From positions 1 to 35,953 of the forward strand of contig NZ_JPUG01000016.1 in the NCBI RefSeq assembly GCF_000739015.1: a stretch of DNA of 35,953 nucleotides. The letters are read 5' to 3'. The notes under the pieces are model-generated. The model saw nothing but the letters and a program-made list of their open reading frames with translations, made no database searches and had not been told where the DNA came from. This DNA comes from Microvirga sp. BSC39. Its GTDB lineage: Bacteria > Pseudomonadota > Alphaproteobacteria > Rhizobiales > Beijerinckiaceae. Numbering within the stretch: the stretch's first letter is position 1; each line of letters opens with the position of its first letter. The position numbers were made by a program, and so were the translations under genes. This document shows, piece by piece, positions 35,679 through 35,953 of the stretch.

Positions 35679-35856
35679 TTGTTGAGAGGGGAAGAGAAGC
35701 GTAGGCGGCGGTGTCCTTGCGGGCAGCTTTTACGAGCTGCTGTAAGATACATCGACCAGTTCTATGCTTTGGTGAGTACACCGCTTCAGTGGAAACGCTG
35801 GAGTATGGAGGTACTCTGTCAATTTGCGTAGTGACTATAGTCGAGATCAAATTCTT

Positions 35857-35953
35857 CAACTTGAGAGTTTGATCCTGGCTCAGAACGAACGCTGGCGGCA
35901 GGCTTAACACATGCAAGTCGAACGCATCCTTCGGGGTGAGTGGCAGACGGGTG
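35857..35953 (+). rRNA. rrs: 16S ribosomal RNA, 5' end only
   Basis: AGAGTTTGATCCTGGCTCAG at 35864-35883 is the universal 16S start, followed by GAACGCTGGCGGCAGGC and ACACATGCAAGTCGAACG. By alignment with the E. coli numbering, base 1 is near 35857. The gene runs off the right edge after 97 nt. The GGCGGCAGGCTTAACACATG form is alphaproteobacterial. Plus-strand direction points away from fixL. Confidence 0.98.

Overview
The window looks like a chromosomal segment of a high-GC alphaproteobacterium of the Rhizobiales (Hyphomicrobiales). A Microvirga/Methylobacteriaceae-type organism is my best guess. Support comes from the start of an alphaproteobacterial-type 16S rRNA gene at the right edge, a rhizobial fixLJ/fixK plus fixNOQP-GHIS (cco) oxygen-response block, and a pca/pob aromatic-degradation cluster. 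Genus assignment is inference: only about 97 nt of 16S is visible.

Layout, left to right. (1) 1-1130: an IS30-family insertion sequence with short terminal inverted repeats, abutting the 3' end of a small conserved gene whose stop codon lies inside the IS end. (2) 1127-10482, all on the minus strand: a housekeeping block, in transcription order rlpA-like, DD-carboxypeptidase, tmk, holB, metG, a family 1-like glycoside hydrolase, tatD, an MBL-fold hydrolase and a small protein. The glycoside hydrolase and a palindromic repeat element interrupt an otherwise familiar tmk-holB-metG-tatD-MBL order. (3) 10940-11029: tRNA-Ser(UGA). (4) 11226-21980: aromatic catabolism. pobA and a divergent AraC-type regulator convert and control 4-hydroxybenzoate. 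A minus-strand operon pcaD-C-H-G-I-J-F-B takes protocatechuate to succinyl-CoA and acetyl-CoA. An IclR regulator (pcaR) is divergent from it, and a beta-keto acid cleavage enzyme (BKACE/DUF849) converges on pcaR.

(5) 22098-31289: the cbb3 oxidase operon ccoNOQP and its assembly operon ccoGHIS, followed by a translationally coupled membrane protein. A perfect FNR/FixK-type box (TTGAT-N4-ATCAA) precedes both ccoN and ccoG. (6) 31332-34897: the regulators. A FixK-type Crp/Fnr protein on the plus strand faces fixL-fixJ-(receiver-only response regulator) on the minus strand. The two are separated by a 48-nt perfect palindrome ending in a T-run. Similar candidate FixJ sites lie upstream of both fixK and the lone receiver. 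The circuit readable from the DNA is haem-PAS FixL -> FixJ -> FixK -> cco genes. (7) 34898-35953: about 960 bp of non-coding rrn leader with candidate promoters and a boxA antitermination signal, then the 5' end of the 16S rRNA gene.

Most of the window is recognisable core or catabolic biology. I found no convincing wholly new system. The best leads are the BKACE gene joined to the pca regulon, the FixJ-site-linked receiver protein, the glycoside hydrolase inserted in the metG-tatD operon with a hairpin over its ribosome binding site, and the membrane protein fused to the end of the cco assembly operon.
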